7,651 bases of DNA, taken from assembly GCA_018820745.1 (NCBI GenBank), contig JAHJNP010000098.1, forward strand, positions 1 through 7,651. Direction: 5' to 3'. The translations under genes were made by a program, and so were the position numbers. The DNA comes from Gammaproteobacteria bacterium. Lineage in GTDB: Bacteria; Pseudomonadota; Gammaproteobacteria; Burkholderiales; Thiobacillaceae. The notes under the pieces were generated by a model that was given only the letters and a program-made list of their open reading frames with translations, was not told where the DNA came from and did no database searches. Of the stretch, positions 1-5,746 are shown piece by piece; the first letter of the stretch is position 1; each line of letters starts with the position of its first letter.

Positions 1-441
1 CAGGGTGTTGAGGAAGAAGGGGCGGGCGCCGGCCAAAAGCGCCGCACCTTCGTAGATCTGGTAGAACGGGTTGGGCGAAATAATCACGCGGCGGCCGTGG
101 CGGCTGGAATCGACGCTCGCCTGGGCAAACGCGAACAGCGCCTCGCGCGAGCCGTTGACCGGCAGCACCTCGGTTGCGGGATCGAGCTTCACGCCGTAGC
201 GGCGCTGCGCCCACGCGGCAATCGAAGCACGCAGCGCATCCGTGCCCTGAGTGATGGGATAATTCGCCAGCCCGTCCAGGCCCGCGATCAGCGCATCCTT
301 GATGAACTGCGGCGTCGGATGCCCGGGTTCGCCGATCGACAGGTTGATCGGCGCGAGGTCGGGATTCGGTGTTACCCCCGCGAACAGCTCGCGCAGTTTC
401 TGGAACGGATAGGGATGAAGTTGTTCGAGACGCGGATTCAT
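1..441 (-). CDS. dapC: N-succinyldiaminopimelate aminotransferase, N-terminal part (runs off left edge)
   Basis: This is the first 147 codons of a fold-type I PLP aminotransferase; the frame is open to base 1, so the C-terminal part, including the PLP lysine, lies outside the window. The protein begins MNPRLEQLHPYPFQKLRELF and continues with INLSIGEPGHPTPQF (about residues 33-47), YPITQGTDALR (61-71) and VLPVNGSREALFAFAQ (93-108). These are the N-terminal arm and cofactor-phosphate region of DapC-type enzymes. DapC transfers an amino group from glutamate to N-succinyl-2-amino-6-ketopimelate in the succinylase branch of lysine and meso-diaminopimelate synthesis, in the cytoplasm. The family is usually about 400 residues, so roughly a third is visible. 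The start is the only ATG ahead of the conserved arm; no clear Shine-Dalgarno sequence precedes it. A close class I aminotransferase of another specificity is the main alternative. Confidence 0.85.
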   Translation of the reverse strand, partial: MNPRLEQLHPYPFQKLRELFAGVTPNPDLAPINLSIGEPGHPTPQFIKDALIAGLDGLANYPITQGTDALRASIAAWAQRRYGVKLDPATEVLPVNGSREALFAFAQASVDSSRHGRRVIISPNPFYQIYEGAALLAGARPFFLNTL

Positions 442-469
442 TGCAGCACGGAATTTAACTAAGCCACGC

Positions 470-475
470 ATTATA
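470..475 (-). promoter_or_regulatory. Candidate -10 box for dapC within the divergent gap
   Basis: Read on the minus strand, bases 475 to 470 spell TATAAT, a perfect sigma-70 -10 hexamer, 28 bases before the dapC start. No good -35 match lies 16-18 bp upstream, so this is a guess from one hexamer. The same AT block reads TTATAA on the plus strand, seven bases ahead of the divergent permease ATG at 483. It could therefore serve both directions; on the plus strand the transcript would be nearly leaderless. Confidence 0.35.
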
Positions 476-482
476 AAGCCCC

Positions 483-1388
483 ATGCACCCGATTCCCCTC
501 CAGCGCACCCTTGCCATCACCAGCCTGTTCTATGCCGCCAGCTTGTGGGGGCTGATGTGGTATCCCTATCGCCTGCTCAACGAGGCCGGCGTCGGCGGCA
601 TCGCCTCGAGCTTCTTTACCTACGCCGTGCCGCTGCTCGCGCTCGGCTGGCTGCACGGCCGCGAGCTGCACCGCGCGCGCGGCCGCTGGATGTGGCTCGC
701 CGCGCTGGGGCTGGCGGCGGGCTGGACCAATCTGGCCTACGTGCTGGCGATGCTGCAGGGCGAGGTGGTGCGCGTGCTGCTGCTGTTTTTTCTGTCGCCG
801 CTGTGGACGGTGGTGTTCGCCCGCTTCCTGCTGCATGAAAAGCTCAACCGTGCCGGATGGGCGGTGATGGTGCTGGCGGGGAGCGGCGCGATGGTCATGC
901 TGTGGCAGCCCAACGGCGACTTGCCGCTGCCGACCAACCGCGCCGAGTGGCTCGCGCTGTCGGCGGGGATGATGTTCGCGCTGAGCAACGTCATCAGCCG
1001 CCACCTCGGCGGCGTCACCGAAGGCGCCAAGTCGGTGTCGATCTGGGTCGGGGTGGCGGTGCTGACGGTGATCGGACTGTGGCGCTATCCGGGCGAACTC
1101 AACTTCATCGAAGCTGCAGCGTGGAACGTCTGGCTGCTGCTGCTCGGCGTCGGCCTCCTCATCGGCAGCATGACCTACGCGGTGCAGTACGGCCTCGCCC
1201 GCGTGCCGGCCAACCAGGCCATCGTCATCTTTCTGTTCGAACTGGTGGTGGCAGCGGTCGCGGCCTACTATTTATCCATGGAGCGCATGGGGCTCCAAGA
1301 GTGGGTGGGTGCGGTCATGATCGTCACCGCCAGCCTGTTCTCCGGCCACATGGAAGACGATCAAGTGAAAGAAAAGCGCCATGTATGA
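483..1388 (+). CDS. EamA/DMT-superfamily permease
   Basis: This 301-residue integral membrane protein has about ten hydrophobic segments in two EamA-type halves. The first half ends with the repeat signature LFFLSPLWTVVFARFLLHEK (101-120) followed by a helix to about 140. The second half ends with ANQAIVIFLFELVVAAVAAY (243-262), then an 'ERMGLQEWVGA' segment and the last helix to about 287. A charged tail (EDDQVKEKRHV) follows. Length and duplicated architecture match drug/metabolite transporters, which usually export amino acids, nucleotides or other small metabolites from the inner membrane. The sequence does not reveal the substrate. The ATG at 483 starts just before the first membrane helix; no Shine-Dalgarno sequence is visible, which would fit a leaderless or weakly translated message. 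It is divergent from dapC and overlaps the next gene by eight bases, suggesting co-transcription with it. Confidence 0.88.
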   Translation: MHPIPLQRTLAITSLFYAASLWGLMWYPYRLLNEAGVGGIASSFFTYAVPLLALGWLHGRELHRARGRWMWLAALGLAAGWTNLAYVLAMLQGEVVRVLLLFFLSPLWTVVFARFLLHEKLNRAGWAVMVLAGSGAMVMLWQPNGDLPLPTNRAEWLALSAGMMFALSNVISRHLGGVTEGAKSVSIWVGVAVLTVIGLWRYPGELNFIEAAAWNVWLLLLGVGLLIGSMTYAVQYGLARVPANQAIVIFLFELVVAAVAAYYLSMERMGLQEWVGAVMIVTASLFSGHMEDDQVKEKRHV

Positions 1389-1761
1389 CATCACCGCCCT
1401 GCTGCATGCTGGCCTGCTGGTTTCCGACCTGGTGCGGGCCAAAGCCTTCTACGAATCGGTGCTGGGGCTGGCGCCTTATCCGAATCGCCCCAACCTGCCT
1501 TACCCCGGCGAGTGGTACGACCTCGGCGGCGGCGGCCAGCAATTGCACCTGATGCAGTTGGCCAATCCCGATGCGGCCTCGATCCGCCCCGAGCACGGCG
1601 GCCGCGACCGCCACATTGCGCTGGCGGTACGAGACATGGCAGCGCTGAAAAGCCGGCTCGATGCGGCAGGGGTAAAGTACACCGCCAGCAAGTCGGGGCG
1701 CGCGGCGCTGTTCTGCCGTGACCCGGATGCAAACACGCTGGAGTTTGTCGAGACTCACTGA
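1381..1761 (+). CDS. VOC-family (glyoxalase/bleomycin-resistance fold) protein
   Basis: This is a 126-residue single-module vicinal oxygen chelate protein. It shows two beta-alpha-beta-beta-beta halves. The first starts at LLHAGLLVSDLVRAKAFYES (7-26) and ends at QQLHLMQL (53-60). The second runs from RHIALAVRDMAALKSRL (77-93) to FCRDPDANTLEFVE (111-124). Expected metal-ligand positions carry H9, Q54 or H56, H78 and E121, so a divalent metal site is plausible. Members include glyoxalase I, fosfomycin-resistance enzymes, ring-cleaving dioxygenases and epimerases; length and generic sequence do not decide between them. The second half has the usual 'D-P-D-x-N-x-x-E' ending. Its start overlaps the permease stop by eight bases and a purine-rich stretch (GAAAGAAAAG) lies upstream, so translation is probably coupled to the permease. 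Confidence 0.85.
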   Translation: MYDITALLHAGLLVSDLVRAKAFYESVLGLAPYPNRPNLPYPGEWYDLGGGGQQLHLMQLANPDAASIRPEHGGRDRHIALAVRDMAALKSRLDAAGVKYTASKSGRAALFCRDPDANTLEFVETH

Positions 1762-1797
1762 CCGGCTGCGCCCTGCGGTGGGCGGTTGCGCCGCCGG
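1762..1797 (+). terminator. GC-rich stem-loop immediately after the VOC gene
   Basis: The arms CCGGCTGCGC (1762-1771) and GCGCCGCCGG (1788-1797) pair over nine of ten positions around a 16-base loop, directly after the TGA at 1759-1761. There is no T-run, so it is not a standard intrinsic terminator. It may protect the 3' end of the mRNA or help slow polymerase. It is called only from position and base pairing. Confidence 0.35.
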
Positions 1798-1798
1798 C

Positions 1799-1978
1799 TC
1801 AGTCCAGCAGTTCCTTCGGCACATTGCCGCCGTTCGCGGCAATGTGCGCGAGCACGGTCTTGTGCAGCCACATGTTCGTCTTCGCCGAATCGCCCATCAG
1901 GTCCGCCGGGCAGCTCAGTTGGCCAGTTCCCTGCGCGCCGCGAAGCTGCTGTCGATATCGAGGCGCTTCAAAGCCGCC
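1799..1978 (-). pseudogene. Unidentified C-terminal gene stub with an apparent single-base frameshift
   Basis: Downstream of the crp-like gene, on the same strand, two frames look protein-like one after the other. One frame, entering from the end of the regulator gene, reads AALKRLDIDSSFAARRELAN and stops at 1917-1915. The adjoining frame reads LSCPADLMGDSAKTNMWLHK and then a stretch ending NGGNVPKELLD at a TGA (1801-1799). A one-base shift near 1918-1925 would join them into about 57 continuous residues with strong coding-like composition. No start codon with a ribosome site precedes it and its 5' end merges with the regulator's end. It therefore looks like the decayed tail of a gene cut by insertion or deletion. 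I do not recognise the family. A short intact ORF from the ATG at 1897 (32 codons) is the alternative. Confidence 0.4.
1819..1847. repeat. Perfect 12-bp inverted repeat (hairpin, 5-base loop)
   Basis: GCACATTGCCGC (1819-1830) and GCGGCAATGTGC (1836-1847) are exact reverse complements separated by CGTTC. The hairpin sits in the convergent gap between the VOC gene and the crp-like gene, inside the presumed gene stub. It could terminate or stabilise transcripts from either side, but no T-tract flanks it on either strand. Confidence 0.75.
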
Positions 1979-2746
1979 CTACTTTGAACTTCGGCGGGGT
2001 GAGAGCAAACGCGCATACTCCTTTTGAACCACCCCATAGCACTCGCATACTCGCTGTTCAAGCTTGGGGCGATCCACCACGGTGATGTGGCCGCGTGTGC
2101 GAAGAATCAAACCGTCTTTTTCCAACTGCCCAAGCGTTTTTGTCACACTCTCCCGGCGTACCCCCAACAACTTCCCAATCAACTGTTGCGTGACCACTAA
2201 TTCGTTGTCGTGCAACCGATCCATGCTCATCAACAGCCATCGGCACATTTGCTGATCCAGCGAATGGTGCTGGTTGCACACCGCAGTTTGAGATGTCTGG
2301 CAAATCAGTGCCTGCGTGAAAAGCAGTGCCACGTGCTGCAGTTGACCACCGGACGAGAATTCTCGTTGCATCACTTTCCGGCTGAGTCGGTAAGCTTGGC
2401 CTGCGCTTTGCACTTCCGTGCTGCTCGGCATGCTCTCACCCCCCATGAAAATGGAAATGCCGACCATGCCTTCGTCACCGACCAGCGCGGTTTCCCTGGA
2501 GGAACCGTTTTCCAGGGCATAAATCAGCGAGATGATGCCGCTGGTTGGAAAATGCAGAAAATTGATATGGTCGCCCGACTCGGACATCGTCCATCCCAAT
2601 GGGAGCTCAACGAGTTCAAGATCGGGCAACAGGCGCTCGTAATCCTTCGCGGGAAGCGCTGCAAGGATATGATTTTGCTTTGGATCCGGAGTTGAAGTGT
2701 TTGTTATTGCCTTTTTTGACATATCGGGTTTATTCGGCTGTGACAT
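1979..2746 (-). CDS. Crp/Fnr-family transcriptional regulator
   Basis: This 255-residue regulator has an N-terminal cyclic-nucleotide-binding-type beta-roll (about 28-135), a dimerisation helix (about 136-178) and a C-terminal winged helix-turn-helix (about 183-222). The recognition region is LLGVRRESVTKTLGQLEKDG (193-212) followed by the RTRGHITVVDR wing and a CECYG helix typical of a large uncharacterised Crp/Fnr subgroup. The cAMP phosphate-binding Arg-Ser pair of true CRP is not evident around GDEGMVGISIFMGG (90-103). There is no N-terminal cysteine cluster as in FNR, so the ligand is unknown and neither cAMP nor an iron-sulfur cluster is supported. The ATG at 2746 gives the longest protein; M9 (2722) is an alternative, and neither has a good Shine-Dalgarno sequence. 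The gene is clearly AT-richer than its neighbours, with many A/T-ending codons, which hints at a different origin. Confidence 0.9.
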   Translation of the reverse strand: MSQPNKPDMSKKAITNTSTPDPKQNHILAALPAKDYERLLPDLELVELPLGWTMSESGDHINFLHFPTSGIISLIYALENGSSRETALVGDEGMVGISIFMGGESMPSSTEVQSAGQAYRLSRKVMQREFSSGGQLQHVALLFTQALICQTSQTAVCNQHHSLDQQMCRWLLMSMDRLHDNELVVTQQLIGKLLGVRRESVTKTLGQLEKDGLILRTRGHITVVDRPKLEQRVCECYGVVQKEYARLLSPRRSSK

Positions 2747-2967
2747 TGGTTGAATTGACGTGAATCCAGCCGGATTATGCGTTGATTTTATTCTTGCGCC
2801 ACTTTTTTGGAGGCTGTCGGGCGCAGCGTGACATACGCGTTAGACCCCGCCGTCTTCCGGACGCGTTGCGATTTCTCGTAAGTGACTCGCCACAGGCTGA
2901 CACGATAGGCCGAGTTTCTCCTTAAGCGCAGCAGTGCTGCACCTGTTTGCCCGGCCCAGCCTGGTCG
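2747..2967. other. Intergenic region between the permease end and the crp-like gene
   Basis: This 221-bp stretch lies upstream of the crp-like regulator and downstream of the SLC13-type permease, both on the minus strand. The part nearest the regulator is AT-rich and offers -10-like hexamers on the minus strand: TAAAAT at 2790-2785 and CATAAT at 2779-2774. Neither has a convincing -35 box. A short perfect palindrome-like hairpin, GCAGCA-G-TGCTGC, lies at 2928-2940. No convincing gene or terminator was found. Confidence 0.4.
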
Positions 2968-4941
2968 TCAGGTATAGAAAAACCCCAGCATCAGCATCAT
3001 CACAAGGATGAACAGCAAGGTCATGATGCCGCCGGCGCGGATGAAGTCCGCCACTTTGTAGCCGGCCGGGCCCATGATCAGGGCGTTGACCTGGTGGGTG
3101 GGGAGGATGAAGGCGTTGGAGGTGGCGAGCGCCACGGTCAGGGCGAATACGGCCGGGCTGGCGCCAACGCCGAGCGCGATGTTGACCGCCAGCGGCACCA
3201 GCAGCACGGTGGCGCCGACGTTCGACATCACCAGCGAGAAGAAGGTCGCCAGCACGGCGAGGGCGAGCATCAGCACCCAGGACGGCAGCTCGCCGAGCAT
3301 CGACAGGATGTGTGCGGCGATCCAGGCGGCGGTGCCGCTGGTCTCAACCGCCAGCCCGAGCGGGATCAGGCTCGCCAGCAGGAACACCGTTTTCCAGCTC
3401 ACTGCCTGATAGGCCTCGTCGACGCGCAGCACCCCGGACAGGATCATGCCGATGGCGCCCGCCATCAGGGCCAGCGACAGCCGCAGGTCGGTGAACATCA
3501 GCAGGAACAGGGCGATCCCGAAGAAGAACAGGGCGGACTTCTCCTTGTGAGGGCGCAGTTCCTCGTGGGGATAATCGCTGGTGACGACCACGAAATTGCT
3601 GTCTTTCTCCAGCCGGGCGAGGGCGTCCCAGGCAGTGTGCACCACCAGGGCGTCGCCCGCCTGCAGGGGAATGTCGCGGATGCCGTCACCCTCCAGCAGC
3701 GTCTTGCCGCCGCGGTGCAGCGCCAGCATGGCGATGCCGTAGGTCTTGCGCATCCAGATTTCATGCGCGCTCTTGCCGACAAGGTGGGAGCCGGGCGGGA
3801 TCACCACCTCGGCGATGCCGGCCCGGGCCGACGACAGGATTTCCGCGAAGGTCTTGAGGTCCGCACTCAGCTCGAGGCCGTTCCGCTCCACGAAGCTGGT
3901 CAGATGCTGCGGCGAGGCCAGCAGGCCGAGCACGGTGCCGGCCTTGATCGCCATGTCCCGCTCCAGCCCACTGGGCCCGACGCTCATCTCGTTGCCGGGC
4001 AGCAGTGCCGCGACCACCCGGATATGGGCCTCGTGCTCCACCTCGTCGAGCACCCTGCCGATCAGGGCGCTGCCGGCGGGCACCGCCACTTCGAACACGC
4101 TGTCCTCGAGGCCATACAACTCCTGAAAGTAGCGCATGGTGTGGGTCGCCCGCGCGTGCTCCTGGGGCTTCACCTTGCCCGCGGGCAGCACATAGCGGCC
4201 GGCCAGCATGAAGTAGGCGATTCCGGTCGCGAGCAGCGCCAGGCCGATCGGGGTCACCGAGAACATCGACCAGGTCGCGATCTGCTGCTCGGGCGGCAGC
4301 GCCTTGTTGGAGGCGAGCAGGAGGTCGTTTAAGAGGATCAGCGGACTCGAGCCCACCATGGTGAGCGTGCCGCCGAGAATGGCGCTGAATCCCATCGGCA
4401 TCATCAGCCTGGACATCGGCAGCCCCGTTCGCGCAGCGATGCGCCCCACCACCGGCATGAACAGCGCCGCGGCGCCGACGTTCTGCATGAAGCCCGAAAT
4501 GATCCCGGCCGAGCCGGAGATGGCCGGAACGATGCGCCGTTCGGAATAGCCCGCCCGTTTCAGGATCGCGGCCGCCACCCGGTTCATGATCCCGGTCTTG
4601 TCGAGGCCCGCGCCGATGATCATCACCGCGATGATCGAGATGACCGCGTTGCTGGAAAATCCGCTGAACAATTCCGCGACCGGCACCAGCGGTCTCATCA
4701 GGCCGAACGCATCGCTCGCCGCACTGATCAGGCCGATCAGCACCATGATGCTGATCGCGGCCACGTCCACCTCCACCACCTCGAACACGAACAGGAAAAT
4801 CGTCAGCGTCAGCAGCAAAAGCACCACCAGAATCTCGAGCGTGGGCGCCACCGCGGCCGCCGCTGCGCCGAGCAGTAGAAAAGCCGGTGCTGCAATCAGC
4901 AACAGGGGGGCGGGGCGAAACTTTTCGGGTGATTTATTCAT
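2968..4941 (-). CDS. SLC13/DASS-type permease with two RCK_C (TrkA-C) domains
   Basis: This 657-residue inner-membrane permease has the SLC13-type layout. N-terminal membrane helices span about 11-250, a long cytoplasmic insert about 255-465, and a second helix set about 469-655. The insert holds two tandem RCK_C-like modules: about 280-355 (starting VFEVAVPAGSALIGRVLDEV) and about 372-450 (starting AEVVIPPGSHLVGKSAHEIW). Pseudo-repeated helix-hairpin motifs are GFMQNVGAAALFMPVV (150-165) and VMSNVGATVLLVPL (571-584). The C-terminal signature SNAFILPTHQVNALIMGPAG (608-627), with 'GYKVADFIRAGG', is characteristic. Family members import dicarboxylates, sulfate or related anions, usually with sodium; the RCK_C modules probably sense a small ligand. 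The substrate cannot be told from sequence; sulfate or an organic acid are candidates. The Thr of the usual SNT motif is Val in both halves. The ATG at 4941 is followed by a short basic leader and the first helix, but has no clear ribosome site. Confidence 0.88.
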   Translation of the reverse strand: MNKSPEKFRPAPLLLIAAPAFLLLGAAAAAVAPTLEILVVLLLLTLTIFLFVFEVVEVDVAAISIMVLIGLISAASDAFGLMRPLVPVAELFSGFSSNAVISIIAVMIIGAGLDKTGIMNRVAAAILKRAGYSERRIVPAISGSAGIISGFMQNVGAAALFMPVVGRIAARTGLPMSRLMMPMGFSAILGGTLTMVGSSPLILLNDLLLASNKALPPEQQIATWSMFSVTPIGLALLATGIAYFMLAGRYVLPAGKVKPQEHARATHTMRYFQELYGLEDSVFEVAVPAGSALIGRVLDEVEHEAHIRVVAALLPGNEMSVGPSGLERDMAIKAGTVLGLLASPQHLTSFVERNGLELSADLKTFAEILSSARAGIAEVVIPPGSHLVGKSAHEIWMRKTYGIAMLALHRGGKTLLEGDGIRDIPLQAGDALVVHTAWDALARLEKDSNFVVVTSDYPHEELRPHKEKSALFFFGIALFLLMFTDLRLSLALMAGAIGMILSGVLRVDEAYQAVSWKTVFLLASLIPLGLAVETSGTAAWIAAHILSMLGELPSWVLMLALAVLATFFSLVMSNVGATVLLVPLAVNIALGVGASPAVFALTVALATSNAFILPTHQVNALIMGPAGYKVADFIRAGGIMTLLFILVMMLMLGFFYT

Positions 4942-5260
4942 GCGAGTCGTTGCCGTAGAAGTCGGGTGTCCGGAATTGCATGCTTGCCGGGTGGGCGCTG
5001 AATGGGCCGCCGTGTCGGCACGCCAGATAGAGAAGCCTGTGCAGGGCTTCGGCGTAGGCGCCCGGTAACATGAAATGCACTGGCCATCATCCGGGACTCT
5101 ACACCTGGGCCGTCGAACCCCGCGAGAGGCGCTGGGCGGTCATCGTGGAATGCGCCATCGGGTCCTGCTGGCAGCGAGCCGTTGCAGGCTGGCCCCGAAC
5201 TGCTTGCCGCAGGCTCTGCCCGCTGTCGGCTGTGTTGCATGCATGTGCCATGATGGACTG
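4942..5260. other. Gene-poor divergent interval between permease and Nudix gene
   Basis: This 319-bp stretch must hold the promoters for the leftward permease and the rightward Nudix gene, but no well-spaced sigma-70 pair stands out. Open frames cross it on both strands, yet their translations are rich in Arg, Cys and Pro and resemble no family I know. One 63-codon plus-strand frame (5070-5261) is described separately because it ends in a TGATG overlap with the Nudix start. The palindrome TGCATGCA lies at 5236-5243. Confidence 0.5.
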
Positions 5261-5261
5261 A
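5070..5261 (+). CDS. Possible small protein translationally coupled to the Nudix gene
   Basis: This is a 63-codon frame starting MKCTGHHPGLYTWAVEPRER and continuing with RWAVIVECAIGSCW. Its TGA (5259-5261) shares the A with the ATG of the Nudix gene (TGATG), the geometry used for termination-reinitiation. The first 40 or so residues have plausible amino-acid composition and GC-ending codons; the rest is Cys/Arg-rich and unconvincing. There is no clear Shine-Dalgarno sequence and no recognised domain. It may be a real leader peptide or small protein, or just chance openness in GC-rich DNA. Confidence 0.2.
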   Translation: MKCTGHHPGLYTWAVEPRERRWAVIVECAIGSCWQRAVAGWPRTACRRLCPLSAVLHACAMMD

Positions 5262-5704
5262 TGTCCGCACCTCCAGCGCCAGCAGACGCCCCACCCCCCG
5301 CCTTCTCGGCAGGGGTGGTCGTCGCCCGCCGCGCCGGCAGCGGCTGGCGCCTGCTGGTGCTGCGCGCCTACCGCAACTGGGACTTTCCCAAGGGCAGGGT
5401 GGAGCCGGGCGAAACGCCGCTCGATGCGGCCATCCGGGAGACGGCGGAGGAGGCAGGGATCAGCGATCTCGCCTTCCGCTGGGGCGAGGGGTACTGCGAA
5501 ACCGAACCCTATCGACAGGGCAAGGTGGCGCGCTACTACCTGGCAGAAACCACCCGCACGTCCATCACCCTGCCGGTTTCGCCGGAACTGGGGCGCCCCG
5601 AGCATGACGAGTGGCGCTGGGTCAGCTTAGACGAGGCCGCGCGCCTGCTGCCGCCGCGCCTGCAGCCCGTTCTGGCCTGGGCCGGAAGGCAGCTTGGGTC
5701 GTGA
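5261..5704 (+). CDS. Nudix hydrolase, Ap4A/NUDT2-like
   Basis: This 147-residue single-domain hydrolase carries a complete Nudix box at residues 45-67: G45, E51, R59-E60, E63-E64, G66. It starts KGRVEPGE and ends in EEAGI, matching G-x5-E-x7-RE-U-x-EE-x-G-U apart from Thr61 at the usual aliphatic position. The glutamates coordinate the Mg2+ or Mn2+ that activates water. The 'NWDFPKGRVEPGE' context and the downstream KVARYYLAE strand (about 88-96) recall diadenosine-tetraphosphate pyrophosphatases, so a nucleoside polyphosphate substrate is likely but not proven. The C-terminal helix PRLQPVLAWAGRQL is typical for the fold. The ATG at 5261 was preferred because the domain begins at about residue 15; an in-frame ATG at 5243 adds six residues, and the longer upstream frame looks non-coding. 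No strong ribosome site is seen. The gene converges on the diiron protein gene with a 42-bp gap. Confidence 0.85.
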   Translation: MSAPPAPADAPPPAFSAGVVVARRAGSGWRLLVLRAYRNWDFPKGRVEPGETPLDAAIRETAEEAGISDLAFRWGEGYCETEPYRQGKVARYYLAETTRTSITLPVSPELGRPEHDEWRWVSLDEAARLLPPRLQPVLAWAGRQLGS

Positions 5705-5746
5705 ATGCGGCTTCCCGTTTGCGTGCGGCTGCGCGTCGAATTCAGG

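Noticed and set aside
471..1004. A 177-codon minus-strand frame opposite the EamA permease
   Set aside because: The His/Gln/Arg-rich composition and the well-supported permease on the other strand mark it as an antisense shadow.
1718..2085. Plus-strand frames crossing the convergent gap after the VOC gene
   Set aside because: They are Arg/Ala/Ser-rich with no motif, and run through both inverted repeats and the antisense of the regulator's 3' end.
2839..2845. GTTAGAC, matching the integron attC core GTTRRRY
   Set aside because: No partner RYYYAAC box lies at attC distance upstream, there is no imperfect hairpin between, and no integrase or cassette array is present.
2842..2960. A short minus-strand frame reading LKEKLGLSCQPVASHLREIA in the gap upstream of the crp-like gene
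   Set aside because: It is about 40 codons without a start codon or ribosome site and ends at a TAA. It is too short to separate from chance, although a gene remnant is not excluded.
2947..4332. A 461-codon open frame on the plus strand, very rich in His, Gln, Gly and Arg
   Set aside because: It lies antisense to the SLC13-type permease, which has clear membrane helices and family signatures. The repetitive H/Q/G/R composition is typical of the complement of GC-rich coding DNA.
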